A stretch of 64,000 nt of DNA, taken from the NCBI RefSeq assembly GCF_000236585.1, contig NC_017278.1:1178001-1242000 (forward strand), given 5' to 3'. Origin of the DNA: Thermus sp. CCB_US3_UF1 (GTDB taxonomy: Bacteria > Deinococcota > Deinococci > Deinococcales > Thermaceae). Of this stretch, positions 1 through 8,335 are shown one piece after another. The notes beneath the pieces are model-generated. The model was not told the origin of the DNA, did not search any database, and worked only from the letters and a program-made list of their open reading frames with translations. Every line of letters begins with the position of its first letter. Position 1 is the stretch's first letter. The translations under genes were made by a program, and so were the position numbers.

Positions 1-735
1 GCCCGTCTGCCCCACCTGCTCGGCGTAGGGCCGCCAGCCGGCGTCCACCACCGCCCGGGTGGCCCCCACGGCCCCGCCCAAGAGGGCCGCCAGTTCCTCC
101 ACCCCCTTGAAGGCCTCGGGGCTCCCCATTCCCCGGCCTCCCGTCACCACCACATTGGCCTCGGCCAGGGATACCCCCTTCCTCTCCTCCTGGACCCGTT
201 CCAGTATCTCCACCGTGGGCACCGGGGGCACCGCCAGGGGTACCACCTCCCCCTGGGTCCCCAAGGGCTCGGCCAGGGGGGTGGTGTTGGCCTTCACCGT
301 GAGCACCACGGGCAGGGGGGCCCGCTGCCTCTGGGTGACCCGGTTCAGGTAGGCGTAGCGGGTGGCGTGGACCATGCCCCCTTCGGCAGCGCTTTCCAGG
401 GTGTCCTCCAGGAGGCCGGCCTTGAGGGCGTAGGCCACCCGGCCCAGGTAGGTCCGGCTCTGCCGGGAAGAAGGGGCCACGATGGCCTTGGCCCCGCCCT
501 TGGCCGCCTCCAGGAGGGCCGCCGCCCACTTCTCCGCCGTGTAGGGGCCGAGCTCGGCCACATAGAGGACCTCCACGTAGCCTCGGGCCTCCTCCACAGG
601 GGCAGGGCCTTCGGCAAGGAGCACCCCTGCCACCTTTTCTCCCAGGGCCTCGGCCAGCTGGCGGGCCCGGGTGAGGGCCTCGAGGCTGGCCTTCCGCAGC
701 TTGCTGCCGTCGTGGTCCAGTACCACCAGTACCAT
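1..735 (-). CDS. etfA: Electron transfer flavoprotein alpha subunit (3' end cut by window edge)
   Basis: ETF-alpha takes electrons from acyl-CoA dehydrogenases through FAD and passes them with EtfB to the quinone pool. The ATG at 735 starts MVLVVLDHDGSKLRKAS, the usual opening of the ETF-alpha N-terminal domain, and about 245 residues are present. A GGRGMGS stretch near residue 197 marks the approach to the FAD-binding C-terminal domain, most of which lies beyond base 1. It is 11 bases downstream of etfB on the same strand, so acyl-CoA dehydrogenase, etfB and etfA read as one operon. A fixB-type homologue is the only real alternative. The pairing with a dehydrogenase favours a catabolic ETF. 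Confidence 0.93.
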   Translation of the reverse strand, partial: MVLVVLDHDGSKLRKASLEALTRARQLAEALGEKVAGVLLAEGPAPVEEARGYVEVLYVAELGPYTAEKWAAALLEAAKGGAKAIVAPSSRQSRTYLGRVAYALKAGLLEDTLESAAEGGMVHATRYAYLNRVTQRQRAPLPVVLTVKANTTPLAEPLGTQGEVVPLAVPPVPTVEILERVQEERKGVSLAEANVVVTGGRGMGSPEAFKGVEELAALLGGAVGATRAVVDAGWRPYAEQVGQTG

Positions 736-746
736 GGGATCCTCCC

Positions 747-1490
747 TCAGATGACCTTGGCCTCTTCGTGGAGGAGCCTCACCAGCTCCTCCGCTGCCTG
801 GACGGGATCCTTGCCGTCCAGCACCTTTCCTAGACGGGCCTTCTCCTGGATGCCCTCTTCCAGGATCTCCACCCGGGGGTTCCCGGCGAAGGCCACCTTC
901 TTGATCTCCTTCTTCTTGGCCTTCATGATCCCGGGGAGGGTGGGGTAGCGGGGCTCGTTCAGGCCCTGCTGGGTGGTGAAGACCGCGGGCAGGGGGACCC
1001 TTACCCATTCCGCCCCCTCGTCCAGGTCATGCTTGGCCTTGGCGGTGGCCCCCTCCAGCTCGAGGACGGTGGTCCAGGCCACCACCGGGACCCCCAGGGC
1101 CTCCGCCAGGGCACCGCCTAGGGCCTGGCTGTCCCAGTCCGCCTGCTGCCCCCCGGTGAGGATCAGGCTGGGGGCCTCCTCCCGCAGCACCGGGGCCAAG
1201 GCCTCGGCGGCGGTGACGGGGTCGGCGTAGCCCTCGTAGACCACGTGCACCCCCCGGTCCATGCCCATGGCCAAGGCGGTGCGGATGGCCTCCTCGGTGC
1301 GCTCGGGGCCAAAGCCCACCACGACCGCCTCGCCGCCATGCTTTTCCTTGAGGCGGAGGGCCTCTTCCACCGCGTACTCGTCCATCTGGTCCAGGATCAG
1401 GGTGGCCCCGGAGAGGTCCACCCGGCCTCCTTGGACCTTGAGTCTGCTCTCCCCGTCGGGAACCTGCCGGATCACCGCTACGAACTTCAT
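747..1490 (-). CDS. etfB: Electron transfer flavoprotein beta subunit
   Basis: EtfB pairs with EtfA and binds AMP in the heterodimer. The 247-residue product starts MKFVAVIRQVPDGESRLKV and has the usual ETF-beta length. I chose ATG 1490 over the in-frame GTG at 1508 because AAAGGAGG lies between them, about 7 bases before the ATG, and would be inside the coding region if the GTG were used. The gene starts about 15 bases after the acyl-CoA dehydrogenase stop and is followed at once by etfA. Together these give the electron-transfer route for fatty-acid or aromatic-CoA oxidation. Confidence 0.94.
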   Translation of the reverse strand: MKFVAVIRQVPDGESRLKVQGGRVDLSGATLILDQMDEYAVEEALRLKEKHGGEAVVVGFGPERTEEAIRTALAMGMDRGVHVVYEGYADPVTAAEALAPVLREEAPSLILTGGQQADWDSQALGGALAEALGVPVVAWTTVLELEGATAKAKHDLDEGAEWVRVPLPAVFTTQQGLNEPRYPTLPGIMKAKKKEIKKVAFAGNPRVEILEEGIQEKARLGKVLDGKDPVQAAEELVRLLHEEAKVI

Positions 1491-1504
1491 CCCCTTGCCT
1501 CCTT

Positions 1505-2650
<1,146 letters not shown>

Positions 2651-2687
2651 GCCCACCTCCTAGAGCAAGGGGCCCACTCTTTGACCA

Positions 2688-2718
2688 AGTCTAAGATTTT
2701 GCCCTATGTACACGTCAA
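2688..2718 (-). promoter_or_regulatory. Hybrid promoter of the acd-etfBA operon, -35 supplied by the IS end
   Basis: On the minus strand the native -10 TAGACT occupies 2688-2693. After the IS inserted, the nearest -35-like hexamer is TTGACG (2713-2718), inside the IS terminal repeat, with a 19-base spacer. Before insertion the same -10 would have been 17 bases from TTGCAA, now at 3899-3904 on the far side of the IS. The TAGACT hexamer also serves as the -10 in the PaaJ and livK promoter candidates of this window. Confidence 0.55.
2695..2703. repeat. Left target-site duplication of the IS
   Basis: GATTTTGCC here is repeated at 3883-3891 directly outside the other end of the element. The identity runs on for two more bases (CT), so the duplication could be counted as 9 to 11 bases. 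Nine is preferred because both IS ends then begin with CT. Confidence 0.85.
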
Positions 2719-3795
2719 AACCTCCATAGGGCATAACCCCAAGGGACTTCCGCGCCTTCCTCCCCCTGCACCCCAGAGGGCAAGCGCCCAAAGGGTGAGC
2801 AGGTCCAGCCCCGCCCGGAAGAGGCTCTGTCCCAGCCTCCCGTGCTTCTTGGGCCTCACCGGACGCACCCGGTGCAGCACAAGCCCCGTCCGAAACGCCC
2901 ACACGAAGGCCAGGCTCAAGGGGACCAAAAGCCGCGAAAGCCTCTCCCCCCGCGTCACGTGCGTGGCCTCCAGGTCAAATCCCCGCCCCTTCAGGGCCCC
3001 AAAGAGCCGCTCTATCCCCCACCTGAGCCCGTACACCTCCAGCACCCGGTGAGGGTCCAGGTCCGTAGCCACAATCAGCCACTCCCGGACCCCAAGGCGC
3101 AACCCCACCACCCACATGCGCCGCCCGTAGACCCAGTACCGCCGCCTGGGCACCCGGCTCTCTCCCACCTTCAGGGAGGCAAAGAGCTCCCAGGCCCGAG
3201 GGCCCGAGCCCAACCGCCACATCCGGGTGTTGGCCTTGATTCGGATGCACCGGGGGATGCCCTTCTCCTCCAGGTACCGGAACCACGCCTCCCCTATGAA
3301 CTCCCGATCCGCCAGGAACCCCTCCACCCGGAGGTGGGGGAAGTGGGCCCTCAGGAAAGCCAAGGCCCTCTCCATCAGGGCGATGCGTTCGGGGGTGGAG
3401 GAGTTGCCGTCGTGGGGAAGGAAGCTCCAGAACAGGGGGACGGCCAGGCCTTGGTACAGGAAGGCCAGCATCAGGAGGTTGACCTTGCTCTTCCCCAGCT
3501 CCCACTCGGTCCGGTCCATGACCAGGAGGAGCCCTTGGGGTCGGAGGAGGGCGAAGATGAAGCGGGCATAGCCCTCCCCGTCCAGCCCCGGCCAGGCCAA
3601 GAACCGCTGGAACCTTCGGTAGGCGGAGCGGGGGTCAGGGCTGGCTATGGAGCCGAGGGAAAGAGCGAGTCTGGGGCCGCTTGTGGTGCGGGCGGTGACC
3701 AGAGCCATCACCAGGGCGGCCAGGAAGGTGAGGCGCCTGAGGTCGGCCTTCCAGTATCGCTTCAAGGCGTTGATGAGTGGGGTAAGCTGTTCCAT
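2704..3795 (-). CDS. IS4-family DDE transposase
   Basis: This 363-residue protein catalyses cut-and-paste movement of the IS. The first catalytic Asp is in VMDRTEWELGKSK and the second in FLADREFIGEAW. The C-terminal YGLRWGIERLFGALK is a perfect Y-(2)-R-(3)-E-(6)-K signature of IS4-family enzymes. ATG 3795 (MEQLTPLINALKRYWK) is preferred to the GTG at 3804 because AGGAGGT stands 7 bases upstream. The frame is intact. The stop codon TAG is formed by the last three bases of the element; the opposite end, which has CTC instead of CTA there, could not supply it. Confidence 0.95.
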   Translation of the reverse strand: MEQLTPLINALKRYWKADLRRLTFLAALVMALVTARTTSGPRLALSLGSIASPDPRSAYRRFQRFLAWPGLDGEGYARFIFALLRPQGLLLVMDRTEWELGKSKVNLLMLAFLYQGLAVPLFWSFLPHDGNSSTPERIALMERALAFLRAHFPHLRVEGFLADREFIGEAWFRYLEEKGIPRCIRIKANTRMWRLGSGPRAWELFASLKVGESRVPRRRYWVYGRRMWVVGLRLGVREWLIVATDLDPHRVLEVYGLRWGIERLFGALKGRGFDLEATHVTRGERLSRLLVPLSLAFVWAFRTGLVLHRVRPVRPKKHGRLGQSLFRAGLDLLTLWALALWGAGGGRRGSPLGLCPMEVLTCT

Positions 3796-3882
3796 GGGGA
3801 CCACCTCCTATGGGTACCTGCCCATCCACGTGGGCGCAGGTCCATCCTAAAGGGGTGGTCCCACGTTTTGACGTGTACTGAG
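2704..3882. mobile_element. Complete IS4-family insertion sequence, 1179 bp
   Basis: The element carries one transposase on the minus strand. The ends are inverted repeats of 18 bases with two mismatches: CTATGTACACGTCAAAAC at 2704-2721, and the complement of 3865-3882 reading CTCAGTACACGTCAAAAC. It is bracketed by a perfect 9-base direct repeat. The CT ends and 9-base duplication are typical of IS4-family elements such as the IS10/IS50 groups. An intact transposase, near-identical ends and an undamaged duplication point to a recent insertion. The target was the intergenic space between a minus-strand dehydrogenase and a plus-strand histidine kinase. Confidence 0.9.
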
Positions 3883-3891
3883 GATTTTGCC
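3883..3891. repeat. Right target-site duplication of the IS
   Basis: GATTTTGCC is an exact copy of the left flank. Joining 2703 to 3892 rebuilds the pre-insertion locus, in which TTGCAA and TAGACT stand 17 bases apart on the minus strand. Confidence 0.85.
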
Positions 3892-3933
3892 CTTCCCCTT
3901 GCAACCCAGCCCCCATGCTACCATTGGAGGCAG

Positions 3934-6828
3934 ATGAGACTCGTGGGCCAGCTAGAGATTCTGGGGCGTTTTCAGCGGGCGCTGCTCAAGGAATTGGAAC
4001 CCGTACAAATCTTACGCAACCTCCTGGAGGTGGCCACGGAGGAGGGGGTGGAGCGGGCCGCCCTCTTCCTCTACCACCCCGAAACCCGGGAGCTCATGGG
4101 GGAGGTGGCCTCGGGCCGGGGGCGGCACTACACGGTTTCCGCCATCGTCCTTCCCCTGTACCAAAAGGGACCGGTGCAGGAAGCCTTCTTCGCCGCGGGA
4201 CCCGTCAAGCGGGGGGAGGAATGGCTTCTGCCCGTGGTGGGGGAGGAGGACTCCTATTGCTGGGCTGACCCCGAGGCCCGCTGCAGCGTCCGACCCCGGG
4301 CCACCCGGGACACCCGGGCCCTGGTCTGCCCCTCCTGTCCCCGTTTTGTCCCCAAGGGGGTGCTGAGCCTGGAGGGGGTTCCCCCGGCCTTGCAGCCCCT
4401 TCTGCCCCTTCTGGCCCAGCTCACCGCCTTGGCCCTGAAGAACGGGGAACTCCTGGCCGAGCGTAACGCCGCCTTGTCCCGGCTTTCCCGCCACGTGGAG
4501 GCCCTTTCCCACGTGAGCGCCCTGGCCCGCGAGGTGGCCAAGGCCCTGGAGCCGGATGCCGTGCTGGCCACCCTGGCCCGCTCCCTTTCCGAGCGGTTTG
4601 GCTTTTACCGGGTCACGGTGGCCCTGGTCAAAGGGGATCGCCTGGAGGGCCACCTGACCGTCAAGGGTTCTTCCTTGTACTGGACGGAGGGGCGAAGCCG
4701 TATCCACCTGGCCTGGGGCTCCTCCCCAGACCCCCTGGCCCGGGCGGTGCGGGAGCGTAGGACCCTGGTCCTGACCAAGGGGGAGCTTCCCCAAGGGGTG
4801 GCCCAGGAGGCAGGGGCCAGCGTGGCCTATGTCCCCATATTGGCCGAGGCCGAGGTTCTGGGGGCGGTGGCGGTGGACCATGGGCCCGGCGGGGGCTTGG
4901 TGAACGAGGACGAGGTGCGCTACGTGGAGCTCCTCTCGGGGGTGGCCGGGGTGGCCCTGAGGAACGCCCAGCTCTACCGGGAGAAAACCCAGCTTTCCCT
5001 GGCCTTGGCCGCGGAGCGAAGGCGGCTTTCCCAGGTGCTGGAGGAGCTTCCCGACGGGGTGGTGGTCCTCTTCGGGGACCGGGGCTTTGCCAACAGCCGG
5101 GCGCGGCAGGTCCTTGGGGTGGGCCCGGAGGTGGACCTTATGGACCTTCCCGGGGCCTTGGCCCCGGCCCTGGAAGGGGGGCGGTTGGAGCTGGCCCTGC
5201 GGGGGGGCAGCTACAGCGTCCGGGGGCGGCGCCTGGAGGAGATGCGCCTTCTCGTCCTCCACGACATCAGCGAGCGCACCCGCATGGAGCGGGTCTTGAG
5301 GGAGCAGGTGGCCTTCACCCAGGGGCTGGTGGACGTGGCCCAGGCCGCCTTGCGGCAGACGGGGATGCGTGCCTTGGCCGAGGCCATCGTGAGCCGCCTT
5401 CAGGCCCTTTTCGCTGCCGACGAGGGGATGCTCCTGGCCGAGGGGGAAGGGGAGCTGCAGGCGCTCTACAGCACCTGCCCCCTGCCTGCCCCCTTGCCCC
5501 GCCCCAACCTCCTGGAGCAGGCCTTGGAGGCCGGGGCCCCCTTGGGGGTGGAGGCCTTGCCTCCGGAAGCCTGCGCCTTGGCCGGGGGCCTGGGGTTAAA
5601 GAGTGCCTTGGTGGTGCCCTTCCGGGCCGGGGGATTTGAGGGGGGGCTCCTCTTGGGCTATCGGCAAGGGAGGCGTTTTGGGGAGCGGCTTTTGGGCCGT
5701 CTGCACCAGGTGAGCACCCTTCTCGCCTTGGTCTTGGAGAAGGCCCACTTCCTGGAACTCCTCGAGGCCGAGGAGGAGCGCCTGAAGGCCCTCATGGAGA
5801 ACTCGCAGGACGTGGTCTATGTCCTGGACCGGGAGGGCCTGGTCCGCTTCGTGAGCGCCAGCGTCCGCACCGTTTTGGGTTACGACCCCGAGGGGTACAA
5901 GCGCGCCCCCGTGGCCGCCTTGGACTTTGTCCACCCCGAGGACCGGCTGGCGGCGGAGGAGCTTTTGCGCGACCTCCTGGCCCATCCTGGGGAGGTGCGC
6001 ACCGGGGAGTTCCGCGTCCTCCACGCCGACGGCACGCCCATCCCCATGGAGGCTTGGGGGCGGAACCTCCTGGACGAGCCCCGGGTCCGGGGGGTGGTGG
6101 TGAACCTGCGGGACCTGCGGCCAAGGCTGGAGGCCGACCGCCTGAAGGGGGAGTTCATCGCCGCGGTTTCCCACGAGCTCCGCACCCCCTTGGCGGTGAT
6201 CATGGGCCTGGCGGAGCTCTTGCGGGAGGAAGGGCTTTCCCCCTCAGCCCAGGAGTCGGTGGACCTGATCCTGGAAAGCGCCTTCCGCCTCAAGACCATG
6301 GTGGATAACCTCCTCGACACCAGCCGCCTCGAGGCGGGCCGCTTTGAGGTGGCCAAGCGGCCGGTGAACCTCAAGCCCCTCCTGCAGGAGCTGGCCCGAA
6401 GCTTCCAGGGGGTGGCCCGGCTTTCGGGGGTGGATTTCCAGGTGGAGTTGGGCGAGCTGCCCCTTTTGGAGGCGGATCCCGATCGGCTGGTGCAGGTGGT
6501 GGGCAACCTTCTTTCCAACGCCTTCAAGTTCACCCCCCCAGGGGGGCAGGTGCGCCTGCGGGCCAGGCCGGAAGGGGAAAGCCTCCTCCTGGAGGTGGCC
6601 GACACCGGCCCTGGCATTCCCCAAGAGGAGCTTCCCCGGCTTTTCCAGCGCTACGCCCGGGCCAAGAACGCCCGGGCCCGGGGGGTTTCCGGCACGGGGC
6701 TTGGCCTATTCATCTCCAAGCACATCGTGGAGGCCCACGGGGGGAGGATGGAGGTGGAAAGCGAGGAGGGGAAAGGAAGCCTCTTCCGGGTTATCCTACC
6801 CCTGTATGGCCCGCATCCTGTTGGTTGA
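3934..6828 (+). CDS. Multi-sensor (GAF-GAF-PAS-GAF-PAS) histidine kinase
   Basis: A soluble 964-residue sensor kinase; no membrane segment is visible. A first GAF-like domain (about residues 20-160) holds Cys109, Cys117, Cys132 and Cys135, a possible metal or Fe-S site. A second GAF (about 200-340), a PAS-like segment (about 360-440), a third GAF (about 470-600) and a PAS (about 610-730) follow. The kinase core has the H-box VSHELRTPL (His near 747), the N-box NLLSNAFKFT (near 857), DTGPGIP and GTGLGLF (near 920). ATG 3934 follows GGAGG, with TACCAT 9 bases upstream; the open frame to its left is only antisense to the transposase. The response regulator overlaps its 3' end. The signal sensed is unknown. 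Confidence 0.92.
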   Translation: MRLVGQLEILGRFQRALLKELEPVQILRNLLEVATEEGVERAALFLYHPETRELMGEVASGRGRHYTVSAIVLPLYQKGPVQEAFFAAGPVKRGEEWLLPVVGEEDSYCWADPEARCSVRPRATRDTRALVCPSCPRFVPKGVLSLEGVPPALQPLLPLLAQLTALALKNGELLAERNAALSRLSRHVEALSHVSALAREVAKALEPDAVLATLARSLSERFGFYRVTVALVKGDRLEGHLTVKGSSLYWTEGRSRIHLAWGSSPDPLARAVRERRTLVLTKGELPQGVAQEAGASVAYVPILAEAEVLGAVAVDHGPGGGLVNEDEVRYVELLSGVAGVALRNAQLYREKTQLSLALAAERRRLSQVLEELPDGVVVLFGDRGFANSRARQVLGVGPEVDLMDLPGALAPALEGGRLELALRGGSYSVRGRRLEEMRLLVLHDISERTRMERVLREQVAFTQGLVDVAQAALRQTGMRALAEAIVSRLQALFAADEGMLLAEGEGELQALYSTCPLPAPLPRPNLLEQALEAGAPLGVEALPPEACALAGGLGLKSALVVPFRAGGFEGGLLLGYRQGRRFGERLLGRLHQVSTLLALVLEKAHFLELLEAEEERLKALMENSQDVVYVLDREGLVRFVSASVRTVLGYDPEGYKRAPVAALDFVHPEDRLAAEELLRDLLAHPGEVRTGEFRVLHADGTPIPMEAWGRNLLDEPRVRGVVVNLRDLRPRLEADRLKGEFIAAVSHELRTPLAVIMGLAELLREEGLSPSAQESVDLILESAFRLKTMVDNLLDTSRLEAGRFEVAKRPVNLKPLLQELARSFQGVARLSGVDFQVELGELPLLEADPDRLVQVVGNLLSNAFKFTPPGGQVRLRARPEGESLLLEVADTGPGIPQEELPRLFQRYARAKNARARGVSGTGLGLFISKHIVEAHGGRMEVESEEGKGSLFRVILPLYGPHPVG

Positions 6829-7189
6829 GGACGAGCCCCTGGTGGCCCACATGGTGCGCCGCATGCTGGAGCGGGCCGGCCACCAGGTGGCCTGGGCGGC
6901 CTCGGGCCAGCTGGCCCTGGAGCGGCTCGCCCAGGAAGCCCAGGGGTTTGACCTGGTGGTCTGCGACCTGGTGATGCCCGGCGTCTCGGGGGTGGAGGTC
7001 ATCCGGGAGGTGCGGCGCCGGGGAGGGCCACCCGTGCTGGCCCTTTCCGCCAGCGTTTCCGCCCAAAGCCAGGAGGAGGCCTTAAAGGCGGGAGCCCAGG
7101 CCTTTTTGGGCAAGCCCTTTGAGGGCCAGGCCCTCCTGGCCCAGGTGGAACGGCTCCTGCAGGGCACCCCGGGGGCAGCCGGGCCCTAG
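6806..7189 (+). CDS. Single-domain response regulator (CheY-like receiver)
   Basis: The 127-residue protein is a bare receiver domain. Acidic residues sit at 8-10 (VEDE), the phospho-acceptor is Asp54 (LVVCDLVMPG), the switch Ser is in ALSAS, and the conserved Lys is in FLGKPF. No DNA-binding or enzyme output domain follows, so it probably acts by protein contact or in a phosphorelay. Its ATG lies 23 bases inside the 3' end of the histidine kinase, which makes the two translationally coupled and almost certainly cognate. Confidence 0.92.
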   Translation: MARILLVEDEPLVAHMVRRMLERAGHQVAWAASGQLALERLAQEAQGFDLVVCDLVMPGVSGVEVIREVRRRGGPPVLALSASVSAQSQEEALKAGAQAFLGKPFEGQALLAQVERLLQGTPGAAGP

Positions 7190-7201
7190 CCTGGTGGGGC
7201 T

Positions 7202-7230
7202 TTGACCTCCCGGACGCTTCCCGGTAAACT
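7202..7230 (+). promoter_or_regulatory. Sigma-A-type promoter for the TRAP binding protein
   Basis: TTGACC (7202-7207), a 17-base spacer and TAAACT (7225-7230) lie 21 bases before the start codon, with AAGGAGGGAG as ribosome site between. It starts right after the response-regulator stop, so the binding protein has its own transcript. Confidence 0.75.
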
Positions 7231-7251
7231 GGAGCCCACCAAGGAGGGAGC

Positions 7252-8328
7252 ATGAAGCGGAGGGACTTCCTCAAGCGGGCTGGTGTGGGTCTGGCGGCAA
7301 GCCTCGCCTACACCGCCTACGCCCAGGCCCAGCCCCAGGTGCGCTGGCGGCTCGTCTCCAGCTACCCCAGAAGCCTGGATACCCTGTACGGCGGGGCCGA
7401 AGACCTGGCCCGGCGGGTGGCCGACCTCACCGAGGGGCGCTTCCAGATCCGGGTCTACCAGGCAGGGGAGATCGTGCCCGGGGCCCAGGTCCTGGACGCG
7501 GTGCAGCAGGGCACCGTGGAGGCGGGGCACACCTACGGGCCCTTTTACGTGGGCAAAAACCCCGCCCTGGCCTTTGACGGGGGCGTGCCCTTCGGCCTGA
7601 CCTACCGCCAGCACAACGCCTGGATGCTCTTCGGCGGGGGGTTGGAGCTCCTGCGGGGGGTGTACGCCGATTTCGGCCTCCTCCAGTTCCCCGGGGGCAA
7701 CACCGGGGCCCAGATGGGGGGGTGGTTCCGCAAGGAGATCCAGACCGTCAACGACCTTCGGGGCCTCCGCATGCGGATTCCGGGCCTTGGGGGGGTGGTG
7801 ATGGGGCGGCTTGGGGTGGTGCCCCAGACCCTGGCCGCCGGGGACATCTACCCCGCCTTGGAGCGGGGAACCATTGACGCCACCGAGTTCTCCGGCCCCT
7901 ACGACGACGAGAAGCTGGGCTTTTACAAGGTGGCCCGGTACTACTACTACCCTTCCTTCTGGGAACCCTCCGCCCAGCTTTCCTTCCTGGTCTCCCAGAG
8001 GGAGTGGCAACGCCTGCCCAAGGAGTTCCAGGAGGCCTTCCAGGTGGCGGCGGCGGAGGTCAACCTCACCATGATGGCCAAGTACGACGCCCTGAACCCG
8101 CCCGCCCTCCAGCGCCTGCTCAGGGCCGGGGTGCGCCTGAGGCGTTGGCCGGCGGAGATCATGCGCAAGGCCCTACAGGAGGCCCAGGCTCTTTACGAGG
8201 AGCAGGCGGCCAAGGACGCCACCTACCGCAAGGTCTACGCCGCCTACTGGGCCTTCCGGGGGGAGCAGTACCGCTGGTTTTCCGTGGCCGAGCTGGCCTA
8301 CGAGACCTTCGCCTTCCCTTCGGCTTAA
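7252..8328 (+). CDS. TRAP-type (DctP-like) periplasmic solute-binding protein with Tat signal
   Basis: The 358-residue product opens with MKRRDFLKRAGVG, a twin-arginine signal, followed by a hydrophobic stretch and an AQA-type cleavage region near residue 27. The mature part (VRWRLVSSYPRSLDTLYGGA onward, with TPYGPF-like and FPGGNTGAQMGGWF segments) resembles the DctP/TakP family that binds carboxylates or 2-oxoacids for TRAP transporters. No DctQ or DctM membrane subunit is nearby, so the partner must be elsewhere in the genome. It ends 7 bases from the convergent formate dehydrogenase gene. The ligand is not predictable from sequence alone. Confidence 0.85.
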   Translation: MKRRDFLKRAGVGLAASLAYTAYAQAQPQVRWRLVSSYPRSLDTLYGGAEDLARRVADLTEGRFQIRVYQAGEIVPGAQVLDAVQQGTVEAGHTYGPFYVGKNPALAFDGGVPFGLTYRQHNAWMLFGGGLELLRGVYADFGLLQFPGGNTGAQMGGWFRKEIQTVNDLRGLRMRIPGLGGVVMGRLGVVPQTLAAGDIYPALERGTIDATEFSGPYDDEKLGFYKVARYYYYPSFWEPSAQLSFLVSQREWQRLPKEFQEAFQVAAAEVNLTMMAKYDALNPPALQRLLRAGVRLRRWPAEIMRKALQEAQALYEEQAAKDATYRKVYAAYWAFRGEQYRWFSVAELAYETFAFPSA

Positions 8329-8335
8329 AGGGGTT

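Noticed and set aside
3899-3924. TTGCAA and TACCAT as a plus-strand promoter for the kinase
   Set aside because: The spacer is only 14 bases, outside the normal range. TTGCAA is its own complement and fits the minus-strand dehydrogenase promoter (17 bases) far better.
2842-3933. Very long plus-strand open frame joining this region to the histidine kinase (1328 codons)
   Set aside because: The first part is antisense to the intact transposase, rich in Pro/Gly/His, and crosses the IS end. The kinase has its own ATG with GGAGG at 3934.
4012-5262. Long minus-strand open frame (416 codons) opposite the kinase
   Set aside because: It is the antisense shadow of well-conserved GAF/PAS coding sequence and has a low-complexity composition.
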